A DNA stretch of 64,000 nucleotides from the NCBI GenBank assembly GCA_033980235.1, contig CM067065.1, positions 9,565,328 to 9,629,327 of the forward strand. Direction: 5' to 3'. The translations under genes were made by a program, and so were the position numbers. Positions within the stretch are counted from its first letter, which is position 1, and each line of letters starts with the position of its first letter. Shown here one piece after another: positions 1-10,500 of this stretch. The stretch comes from Diadema setosum (taxonomy: Eukaryota; Echinodermata; Echinoidea; Diadematoida; Diadematidae). The notes under the pieces are model-generated. The model was not told where the DNA came from. It was given only the letters and a program-made list of their open reading frames with translations, and searched no databases.

Positions 1-775
1 GGGGGGGGGGGGGGGGGGGGGGGGGGCTCCCAGGCCCCCCCCCCCCCCCCCCCCCCCCCTCCAGATCTCGGCCGTCGACCGCGCGATCGCGACGAAAATT
101 GGCACACACATTGCCTATGATGTAATCTAAAGTACCATGAAGTTGAATTAAAAAAAAATATCAATTATGCTAAATTATGCTAATTTATGCGTGATGATGC
201 ATGAAATCAGACAATTTGGTATAAATCACTAAATAAAGCTCAAAATGGGCACATTTTTTGTGTAAATATTCTTTTTAGTGTCCTGAGCAAATATAAGAGA
301 AAAAAATTGTGCCATCAGAAAAAATTTCTTAAGTATTTTATTGTTTTTTTAATTTCTTATGTATTTCTTTGTTTTTTCGACTTTATGTTTTTCATTGTTT
401 TTTCAATGAAACTTGTTTGCGACATTGTTCCGAACAAGAAAATATATTAATAATTGATTTTAATCAATAAAACCCCCAAATAATCATGCTTTTGTGAAAT
501 TTGCCTGTAAGCACAGTTTGCATTGAAATTGTACACAAATTCACGTTTTTGAGCAATTTTTGGTCTGACATGCGCATACATATTTATGCGCAACTTCGAA
601 ACCGCGCGCCCAGGCATCGCAAATTTGTTGTCAAAAGATGCGGGAGACTTGAAAGGAAAAAGTCATGAAACGTCGCGGCGATAGCTTTTCGCGTTAGCGA
701 TACATCGCGCGGAACGTCGAGGGGGGAGGGGGCCCTCGGAGGCCCCCCCCCCCCCCCCCCCCCCCCGGCCTAGTT
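1..775 (+). repeat. Interspersed repeat family A, copy 1 (G/C-tract bounded)
   Basis: About 0.75 kb of non-coding sequence bounded by long G and C homopolymers (1-58 and about 720-766). After the left tract comes a CpG-rich word (atctcggccgtcgaccgcg) and the phrase gaaaattggcacacacatt. The body is AT-rich with repeated ttatgcta and ttcttatgta words, and the right side has agtcatgaaacg before a G tract. The same order of words recurs near 27.3-29.1 kb and 58.4-59.2 kb, so this is a dispersed repeat. No coding frame is seen. The class is not known to me; copies end with a shared cagttagggttaa or a similar word. Confidence 0.6.
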
Positions 776-1023
776 AGGGTTAAGTGGAACGTTCCCTCGC
801 CTGAAACCGCGCCTTCACATTTTCAGTATCTCCCGGTATCATCAGCAACGACCGTGATCAATAGTATTGTGAATGATTGTAACAAGCCATCGGCCGCTCT
901 ATGCGTCTCGCGTAGTTTTGCCACTAGTCGTTTACCAACCACGTGAGCGTTTATCTCCGACCACCACGTGACATGATGAACATGTAGGACGTCATGATTC
1001 GCAAATAATGAAATTCATATTAA

Positions 1024-1486
1024 AGGGACATTCCAGATGATTTTCATGTCACATCATGTAGTACATAAATCGACAACTCCATGTATAGATTTGTGGAATT
1101 TATTGTGGTTCTTGAGCAGAAAAACAATACTATGAAAAACTTTAAACAAATTACACTGAACAAGGATGATGACATAGGAGGTTCACATATTTCAGAAATG
1201 TAGCAGTGTAATTTCATTACAATACCGCTTGCTTGCGAGTTCACCTGTGTATAATCTACAGTGTATGCATGCCTTCTTCTTTTGTTCTGCTTCCACGAGC
1301 CCCAACTCATGCATTCTTATGGTGACTCTGCCATGTCATCATCCTTGTTCATTGCAATTTGTTTTAAATTTTGAAAATATTCTTATTCTTCATCCCAATT
1401 ATCACAAATTCTGAAACTCCGTCCTCAGTATAACTAATCTATAGTTGTTCAAATGTAAAAATCTGGAAATCATCCGGAGGTCTCCT
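1024..1486. mobile_element. MITE with TTAA target duplication
   Basis: Terminal inverted repeats are visible: the left end reads ttaaagggacattccagatg and the right end, reversed, reads ttaaaggagacctccggatg. TTAA flanks both ends (1020-1023 and 1487-1490). The interior is non-coding. TTAA targets are known for piggyBac and Kolobok transposons; which of these mobilised this copy is not visible. Confidence 0.65.
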
Positions 1487-1490
1487 TTAA

Positions 1491-2710
1491 TGGGAATCAC
1501 GATACTACGAGTGTTTGATTTATATGTACAATCAAATTGCAAGTATAATACTGAAAATAATTATAGTTATGTTATTGAAAACACTGAAAGTGAAATTTAC
1601 TGTATACTGGGGAACGTGTGGGATTTTCCTTTCTATAATAATGATTATGAATTTCTTAAACATTCTCATGAACTCGACCCTTAATTCATAAGGCTTACAA
1701 TCTTTGAATTAATTTAAAGATTGACAGGTGGAAAAGTTGCAGCAGACTAATAAATTTTCACATTCGTACATTATAGATCAAAGGAACGAAGAGTTTTGTA
1801 TTTACACAGATTAGAATCTAAATCTCAAAATCAGCATAGAGGGTGAAAGGAAAACATAAAATTCATCAAAAAAAAAACAAAAAACTGTAAAGGTTCCATG
1901 TAGGCCTATATGGGTTGATGGGGTTTTCATTCTTGCTGTTTCTCATCACGTATTCTGATTTAAGTAAATCTGTGATCAGTATATCTAGGGTAAAATTGAA
2001 TAAAATTTTTGATTTGATTTGATTTGAGTTATTGGTTCCTGTATTATCATTGCCCGTGTGTATATACATACACATGTATAAATTGTTGGTGCCATACATA
2101 AATAAACATTACTTGTTACTTGTCAACAAAGTATGTTTCTTCATTGCCTTTACAATATACAGCAATCCAGTCTTCATTGCTAAGTTAAAATGTACAACAA
2201 AACATATCAGCGATACAATGAATAATACAGAGGGGCTACAGCTTAAGCGTTGCTTGATTTGCAGGCAGCTCTCTTACGTAATAATGCCTAATACATATAG
2301 GAAAATAGGAGGAAGGGGTGACTTGCGTAGAAATAGGATAGGAGAAAGGAGAAACAATTAAGAATTTAATTGAGATCATAATAAGCATGTACAAGATTAC
2401 AGTAAAATCCGTTCGTAATAATTAGAATTTTACAGACTTTTGCAATGTCAGAATTTTTTTCACGATAATGTGATAAAACTCGCAACCATGACATTGTCAT
2501 AATTACGTGAGAGTGAAGACTGTGGTGAAAGGTGGTGAAATAAATGCATCTTTATAATGTTATAGTCTTGGCATAAAATTTGTGTGTATGTTTTGGTTAC
2601 TCATCGATTGCGATTAGATTTCCATCCTATCATTATGATGATTATAGTATATTCATAAAAATATAGAATGACTTTGATGTTGACGAATTGATTTCTGAAA
2701 GCGAAATTGC
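1491..2710. other. AT-rich intergenic stretch, nothing recognised
   Basis: No convincing coding frame, splice-linked exon or terminal repeat was found in this 1.2 kb. Short open frames here lack any recognisable domain. Confidence 0.5.
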
Positions 2711-2888
2711 CACCTGGGGGCATTTCATGAAGGAACTTGTGGGATAAAATATCTGACAAGTCAATTATATCCGACAAGTTTTGAGAAATTCTTTAGTCTG
2801 ATTGGCTGATTATTCTGAACTTGTCGGATATAATTGACTTGTCGGACATTTTGTCCGACAAGTTCCTTCATGAAATGCCCCCCTGGTG
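2711..2888. mobile_element. Small fold-back MITE (about 178 bp)
   Basis: The left arm (gggggcatttcatgaaggaa and onward) is the reverse complement of the right arm (ttccttcatgaaatgccccc). An inner pair of ttgtcggatataattgactt words is also mirrored. The two arms make up nearly the whole element with a short central spacer (ttagtctgattggctg). It is non-coding and would form a long hairpin. Confidence 0.7.
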
Positions 2889-3186
2889 TAGCCATGCATA
2901 TTATCGTAGCCTTTATACACTGTACTTTGTTTCTTTGTTATCGAACACACTAATGATGACATACTGAATAAACCCGTGCAAGAAATCAGACAATGGTATC
3001 AGCAGAAAGACCATTTCCATCTATTCTTTTATAATGGTCTTTCCCATGTTGCATATACAACAGGAAGGGAGATATTCAAATAATCAATTTATGATTATCG
3101 TAGTCCAGGAACGATGGTATAGCTTTCTTTTATTGAGATTTCTGTTTTTGCTGGGCTATTACTCTAAAGCTATACTTAATAATCAA

Positions 3187-3585
3187 AAGGACTGTAGAGT
3201 GGTTGAGGTGAGGATTCAGGTTTATAGCATTTTTTTTTTGTGTGAGATAATGAAAAACCTCTTATGAAATATGAAAGAGCATGTAATTTCAAGCAGGATT
3301 CACTGTTTAGTTGATGAAAATTGGTCTTGAAATGGCCAACATAAAAAAAAAAGAAAACGGTTCTAATAAAATTGACAGGCCACGACTTTATTATGATCTC
3401 TTTGTTTTACCTTATTTTCATAGATCTCAGTCATTTCAAACCCGATTTTACCCGAAATAAACTTTTGATTCCCCTTAGAATAAGTGTATGCTCTTTAACA
3501 TTTTCACAGAGTGGTTTCTAAACATGTCGCAAAACGTTACAAGCTGAATCCTCACCTCAACCAGTAGGCCTACTGTGCAGTCCCT
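3187..3585. mobile_element. TTAA MITE family B, copy 1
   Basis: Ends are aaggactgtagagtgg on the left and, reversed, ttaaagggactgcac on the right. Mirrored inner words gaggtgaggattcag and ctgaatcctcacctc are visible. TTAA is intact at 3586-3589, while the left copy reads tcaa. The body (tctggtttt-poor, cttatgaaa, tgatgaaaattgg) matches 52480-52858, so two copies of one family lie in this window. Confidence 0.6.
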
Positions 3586-3589
3586 TTAA

Positions 3590-4856
3590 GGCTTTAACCC
3601 TACAAAAGACTGGGGGCTGATTAAGATCTTGGGGTGGGGGGTTGAATCACCTAACTCCCCCCCCCCCCCATGTCTTCCTAGGCATGAAAATGGCCCAGTC
3701 CTTTTTAATAGGGTGTAACATTTTTTTCTTGTTTTCCCTGAATACTTTTTAACAAAACACACACATACACACACACACAAGGAGGGCTACAGACCCCCCC
3801 CCCTTCCCTCTGAGGATTAGTGACGTCATATGTGCCTTGTTCTTCTGAAGCCTTTTACGTACGTAAATCGCACCATTTTTCTAATTGTGTGTTCACGTGA
3901 CTTGTGTGAATGTGTGTGTGTGTCTGTCCGTCTGCCTGTTGTGTGTGTATACATGTATGGATAAAAATGTGTATGTTACGCTGCTGGTGTTTCTTTACTG
4001 AGAACTGTTTTAGGCTGGGGTCAAAATAGAAGTGTCCGGTATACGATAAAATAATTATAAGGTATTCGATATTCGATATTCGTTATTCGCTATACGCTAT
4101 ACGGGCAGTGCGGGTCACATTAAGGTAGCACGCGTGTCCTACTTTGAATAATTTTGGCGCCGTCAAAATTGATACCTCAGACGAAGAGGATCTGGCTCTT
4201 CTCCTACTGGCCGAGGCTGAATGAGGAGGCACATTGTGAGGAAAAAAAAAAGAAAGAAGAAAAAGAAAAGAACGGTATGGGTACGACATCAGCACTTCCA
4301 AATGCGACTTGCGTTGGGGGAGTTCCACACAACATTTCAGAACCTGCTAGATCACCCTGAAGAGAAAGTGTTTTTCAACTAGGGCCTACATGCGATGCAG
4401 CTACAAAGGTTTAAAAGACCTGATTTTGGGCCACATCCGTCCCATTGGATCTAACTTGAGGAAACCGACATCAGGAGACTGTTTTGACAATCAGGTGAGT
4501 GAAACAAATATCAATCGGGTACCTGAATACAAAATCGACCTAACACCAATGTTTGGCCAAATTGAGTTAAATGTGGGAAATCGTTGCTTACATATAGGGG
4601 CTCTTCTTATGTGCAAATGCATATAACAGTCACATCACCACTATCCACATCACACGCACACACACATACATGTTTTGCCTGCACACAAACTCAAACACAG
4701 AATTACCCCACGTACACACAAATGAATACACGTAAAATGCTCGATAAGTTGTGGTGCTACATAGCAGAACTACTGGTTTATTATAAACATGTATACCAAC
4801 CTTCAATATGAATGCAAAGTCGACACAACTCATTATGAGTAATTGAAATTTTACGG
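3590..4856. other. Non-coding stretch with microsatellites
   Basis: Contains a G/C tract pair around a ggggttgaatcac word (about 3630-3670), an (AC)n tract near 3760-3780, (TG)n near 3908-3945, and a run of cgatattcg/cgctatacg words at 4045-4103. No gene was recognised. Confidence 0.5.
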
Positions 4857-4860
4857 TTAA

Positions 4861-5976
4861 AGGAGAAGTCCAGGCCAAAATAACCGAATTTAATAAGAAA
4901 GAGAAAAAATATTCCAAACAAAAATATTGATGGTACAAAAATGATGAAAATCGGATAAAAAATTAAGTTATGACATTTTGAAATTTCCCAAATATTTGGA
5001 AAACATTTCTTTACCAGTCCTTGTGAATATTCAATAGAGTGAGGTGATGACGTCACACCCTCACAATTTTCTATATATTTCAATTACAGAAAATGACAAA
5101 ATCTCATTTCTACGTAAACTGAAATTAATCCGTTGTTCTATATTATACAGTGCACTCCCGTTACATCGAACACGGTTGTAACGAAATTTCGTTATAGCGA
5201 AGTAAAACTTCTGGTCCCAAAATTATCGCCATTAAAATTCATGATACAAAATTCGCTTATAACGAACACGGTTATAGCGAAATTTTCGTTATAACGAAGT
5301 CTTTTCCGAGCCCCACTGAGAAAGAAAGAAAAAAAAAAAAAGAAATGTGCTTCAATATAACGAAATGCGGATCGCTTTCAAATATATAGTACGTACCGGA
5401 ACAAGCATTTTTATAGCGTCTCTGCATGGGATAACGCTTCACATCACCGTGTGTTTGCTCCGTGTGTCACGCACAGTTTTAAATGTAATATTTAAACGAA
5501 ATTAGAAAGGTATACCATCCCATTTCACATTGCTTTCCAGTGTACAATGAGTATTCAACAAACAGAATATAATACATGTACTATGCGTGGTTTCCTTGTT
5601 TTTGTTATATATTGTGTTTGTTCGGTTATAACGAAATTTCGTTATAACGAAAGGACACTGCCGGTCCCGAGCATTTCGTTATAACGGGAGTGCACTGTAT
5701 CTATTCCGACATTTTTTGATACAGGGATATACTTTTACCTGCATCTGCCAAGAAATGGTATTTTCCACAATTCCATAATTTATATGACATGTGTTTTAAA
5801 TTGTGAGGGTATGACATCACCACTTCACTCAAATGAATATTCTCGACTAGTCAAGAAAATTGAAAAATTCATAACTTCCTTATTTCTCATCTGATTTTCA
5901 TGATATTTGTACCATTTTGTTGGGAAAAAAATTATCTCGTTTATGAAATGATGCAAATTTTGGTTTGGATTTGCAC
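4861..5976. mobile_element. TTAA inverted-repeat element interrupted by a pogo-like MITE
   Basis: The left end ttaaaggagaagtccaggcc and the right end, reversed (ttaagtgcaaatccaaacc), are diverged inverted repeats, each flanked by TTAA (4857-4860, 5977-5980). Inner arms with tgatgacgtcacaccctcac and a mirrored gtgagggtatgacatcacc confirm the fold-back layout. A second element (5148-5697) sits in the middle, so this element is the older of the two. Confidence 0.65.
5148..5697. mobile_element. pogo/Tigger-like MITE, TA target
   Basis: The 18-bp ends are perfect inverted repeats: cagtgcactcccgtta at the left and taacgggagtgcactg at the right, with TA on both sides (5146-5147, 5698-5699). The interior repeats taacgaaatttcgttata words. 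Ends beginning CAGT and containing a CCCGTTA word are characteristic of pogo/Tigger DNA transposons. There is no transposase frame, so the copy is non-autonomous. It is nested in the TTAA element at 4861-5976. Confidence 0.75.
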
Positions 5977-6048
5977 TTAACAAAATTAAGCCTTAGACTG
6001 ATATTCTGATGCAGTATTGTGTATCATGATCAAATATAATGTTACTCA

Positions 6049-6621
6049 AGGACAAGTTCACCTTCATAGAAATGTGGGTTTAGTGAATACAGCAATATTA
6101 GAACACATCAGTGAGAGTTTGAGGAAAATCGGACAATCCGTTCAAAAGTTATGAATTTTGAAAGTTTCTGCTCAGTCGCGACTGGATGAGGAGACTACTA
6201 TGGCTTGTGATGTCACATGAGTACAACGATATAAAGAAAGAATAAAGAAAATTCAACATATTTCCATTTTTCTCGCATAATGAAAGAACAATCAACTTCT
6301 CTCTTTCAGAAGGCAGGGGGAATAATATTACCCTTAATATACGTCAGTAACAAGTCGAAGAAATGTGCACTTTATTCAAAAATTACAGTTTTGTGAACTT
6401 CTCTTTTTATTCTCCTTACAAATTGTATATCGTTGTACGCATGTGATATCATACACTGTAGTAGTCTTCTCATCCAGCAGTGGCTGCACAGATACTTCAA
6501 CAATTCATATCTTTTGAACGGATTGTCTGATTTTCCTCAAACTTTCACTGATGTGTTCAACCGTTCTACTAATATTGCTGCATTCTCTCAATCCTTATGT
6601 ATATGAAAGTGGACTTGTCCT
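6049..6621. mobile_element. TTAA-type MITE with long inverted arms
   Basis: The left arm begins aggacaagttcaccttcata and the right arm ends gaaagtggacttgtcct followed by ttaa. Deeper mirrored words (tgaggaaaatcggacaatcc with its complement near 6525) extend the arms beyond 100 bp. The left TTAA has decayed to ctca. Non-coding. Confidence 0.65.
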
Positions 6622-6919
6622 TTAAACAAATTAAAGATAATCAGTTTTTATTGATTTACCCAAATTGACCCTAAGTGGAGTTGGGTCAGTTTCTTTTTAT
6701 TCATATACTCAATTTATAGCTTTCTTGTGACAAAAATGGTACATTCCAATTAAATCTCATTCAAAGTAAAAACTGATAATAGGATTGCTGCGCTGGTCGT
6801 GTGGGAGGAAGATATCCTCCCTGCATGGGATAGGGAGTTGATGGTGCGGGTGATGGTGTATCTCAGTCGACTTGACGTTGGCGTTGACCATGTTGCTGGG
6901 GTCATGGGGCGACTGTCAT

Positions 6920-7500
6920 TCAAGCGTTCGGGGTCAGGATCATATGATGTCGGAAACGTTTGAGAGTGCTCAGAACTTCTACCTGGAAGTCCAAAAAACA
7001 ATCATCTGTCATTTCATCAACCTGTGGCATTATTGACTCAAAGAACTTGAGTCTAGGGGATTTTTGTTTTTCTTCCATACGTTGGGTCCTATCTTTGTAA
7101 GATCCAGCTCGTGCGTCGTCATGCGCATCATCGGTTGCCTTCCTTTTAGAAGCCCTGCTTTTTGAACGGGGTTGTAGGGGAATGGGTTTGAATGACGTCG
7201 ATAGAGCGAAGTTGTCCTCGTCATCATCAGCGACGTCATAAATGTCCGACTCATCCATGGCCTGTTCCAACATCCCTCTCGAATTACTCGAATTCTCGTC
7301 ACCTCCAGAATCGTCACTCTCCTCCAGACTGGATTTAGTGTTCCTTTTCTCTTTGACGGCTTTCAAAAAACTCATCGATGTTTCGAATTTCCATGGCTTA
7401 TCGTTACCATGGCCGCTACCAGATGTCTTCTTTTTTCGTCGACTCAAGGCACTGTTGAAAGCACGGTTCAGGCCTTCCCAAGTTTGTTTCAATGTCATCC
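6920..7500 (-). CDS. MADF-BESS gene, last coding exon
   Basis: 193 codons from acceptor 7502-7501 to TGA at 6922-6920. It carries the second half of MADF, a Lys/Arg patch (SRRKKKTSGSGHG), an acidic stretch (MDESDIYDVADDDEDNF) and the BESS-like C-terminus. Confidence 0.75.
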
Positions 7501-10500
7501 CTGATAATTGAAAAAAAAAAAAAAAAAAAAAAAAAACAACAACAACATGGAATTGTAAATTTATTCACATTGGACATTATTTATTTATTTATTTATTTAT
7601 TCATTTATCTAGCTATCTATCTACCTATCTATTTACTTATCTAAACATGTATTCTAGAATAATTTTTCATGCGTTTTTTTTTTTTTTTTTGTCAGACATC
7701 TTGCCACGGGATCCTCGTTTGCGTCATTGTCAGCACCGTTTCACATGTCAAAAAATACAATAGCCCAACATGTGTATAAAACCTGTGAGAAACTATGGAC
7801 AGTACTTGAACAGCCTCTTGAGAAGCCCAAACCGTCCGAGGGTGACTGGAAACAAACGGCGAAACGTTTCGGCGACTTACATGAAGTGGGGTTATCCTTT
7901 TGCAGTTGGTGCACTTGATGGGAAACACAGTGCGCTTGTGAACCCAGCATATAGTGAGTCAATGTACTATACAATAAGCCAGTTCGGGGTTAGCTCACGG
8001 GCACATGGTTACAAAAAAAAAAAAAAAAAAAAAAAAATGACCTTTCTTCTTTCTCAGTTGATTAGTAACTCCACTAGTTTCAAGCGACAGAAGGCATAAG
8101 CTTGCCCAACGTAAAAATTTATGGAATTCATCAGTCATGTTCAAACAACTTAGGATGAACTTGCATAGACCAGGTGACCAGAATGATCCTTCTATTGGCA
8201 TTTTGGAAAGCATCCATTTCATTATTTTGCATTGAATGTGTTAACAATCTCTTTCTATTGATATTGTCAGATACCGCTTTTGCTGTCAGGTGGATGTGCT
8301 GGCAAGCACCACTTATAGGGATCACTTGAATAATCATTACATCACAGATGCTTATCTCAGTTAATTCAAAAAGCACCATGCTCTGCTGGTACAGATGACC
8401 TTTTTCTGCTCATGCTCAAAGTGGAACCCAGAACTGGCTTATTACAAAGGATTTCCCAGTATTGTGCTCATGGCATTAAGTGATGCAGTGATGCTTGTTT
8501 CACCTTGGTTGATTGTGGTCAATATGGAAGAGTTTGTGATACCGGCGTCTTCCAGAATTCAGTGATATCTGATCTTTTGGAATGGAATCAGTTTAATATT
8601 CCACAGGCATATTTCAAAAATAATTAACACGTCAGATGAACAGATTCCGTACATGATTGTCGGGGGTGAAGCGTTCCACTTGAAGACGTATTAATGATGC
8701 GCCCTTTTGCAGCCTGTACCCTGAACATGCTGAATGGTAACATACGTATCTACAACTATAGATATTCCAGAGCCCGGCGACGTTGTGTCGAATACGCTTT
8801 CGGCATTTTGGAAAAAAAAAAAGAGGAAAAGAAATAAAAAATGAAGTTTTCCAACGCCCGGAGGAGATGCGCCTTCAGCCGGACAAAGCAGTTGTAGTTA
8901 CGAATGCAGGCACGGTTTTTCACAGCTATACTGTATGTCAGAAGACGGTATGACCACATATAAAAGATCGCACATCTATTCTGTTCAAACATTCCAGAAT
9001 CCAGGAGATGGCTTCATCATGGACCTACTACACACATGGACTAGTAAGGAAGGCCTTTCTTTGATCCTATCATCACCGCCGCCACCTGATTATGTGCATC
9101 TTAATGAGTACATTCAGATGCTTGGATAATGACAATTGTGACATCGTGCATCGACACAGACAAAAGAACCATTTCCCTCATTGCTGTCTTATTTTGCTGA
9201 GGTGCCTTTTCAGACTCAACTGCCTTTGAATAAACACCGATGAAGGGAGCAGGAAACCCGAAAGTATGACAGTTTTCCTATCACAAAATTGAAGATTACT
9301 GAAGTGAACACTTGTGGACAAGCATGTAACATGGCTTAATGATAGGACATCATATACGGTTCATATCCATGTTAACTCTGGAACCAATGTGCGAATAATG
9401 GGAAACATTAGATAACAAATCACAACCAACCTTCCAAAATAATTGCTTTCTCTTTGTAAAATACGCGCATTTCGCAAATGAAAGTACTTGAGCGATAATT
9501 TCCCAGTGTACACTACTGCACATGAATGTTTCTTGATTTAAGAGAGTAATTAGGTGCTGCGCACGTAAATAAATAGATTTCTCAAAGCTCCGTCTTGTTT
9601 TTATCCAGGCTGGCTGTCGGCGGTAATGATAAGATCAAAGCAGGAAAGCATTCTTAAAATGCTTTTGTGCCACTTTTGACAGAAACAGGTGCATGAATTA
9701 ATTAACGAGCGATGGACGTTCATGTGTTGTATAGGACCCCGTTTACAGCGCGGGGCCGGGTTCGGCCGCGGCCGAGCCCGACCTCAATTGCGCGGCCGAG
9801 CCTCGCAATTTTGTCCGTTTACACTGCTGGGCTCGGCCACGCTTCTAATTCAAACCTTTCAATATTTTGTCGTACTGGCGCTCTGCTTGTAAACAACCAG
9901 TGCCGTACGGCACTGAAACAAACATAATTTGGTATTGTCTCGTTTTCAGACCCTTTGCCAACTGAATTCCGTGGCGACGAAGTCGCCGTTCGGGCAAAGG
10001 CCTTTGCCGAAGGAAAAAAAAATCCTTTGCAGGACAAAACCACCTTAAACTATACTAGTTTTCGACGTTGATGGGGTTAACATCCTGAATAGCGAAATAT
10101 ACAGGCAGAGGGTTTGGAAGCCAGATTAAAATTGGCCGCGCATTTGGCCCAGTTTGCGTTAATGCCCCAGTCACATTTAAACACGGATGCTCAAGGATTT
10201 ACAAGGTGATCCGGGGAGATCCGGGGACGTCCTGGGAGATCCGGGGACGTCCTGGGAGATCCGGAATTTGGTATGACTGTACACACGGTATCAACACGGC
10301 AGCTACACGGATAAGGCCGGAAGAACGCGGCGTCTACACGGACAAACACGGCATCTACACGGATCAACACGGCAGCTACACGGCAGCCACACGGACCACC
10401 CCGGATTGCTCTGCCAACACGGCAATCCCCGGATGACGCCGGATGTTTTTGACCTCCAAAAGTTGCCGTTGTGGCCTCCCGGCGTCAACACGGATCTCTC

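Noticed and set aside
1044..1310. Short open frames in the 1-kb region
   Set aside because: They lie inside a TTAA MITE and show no domain.
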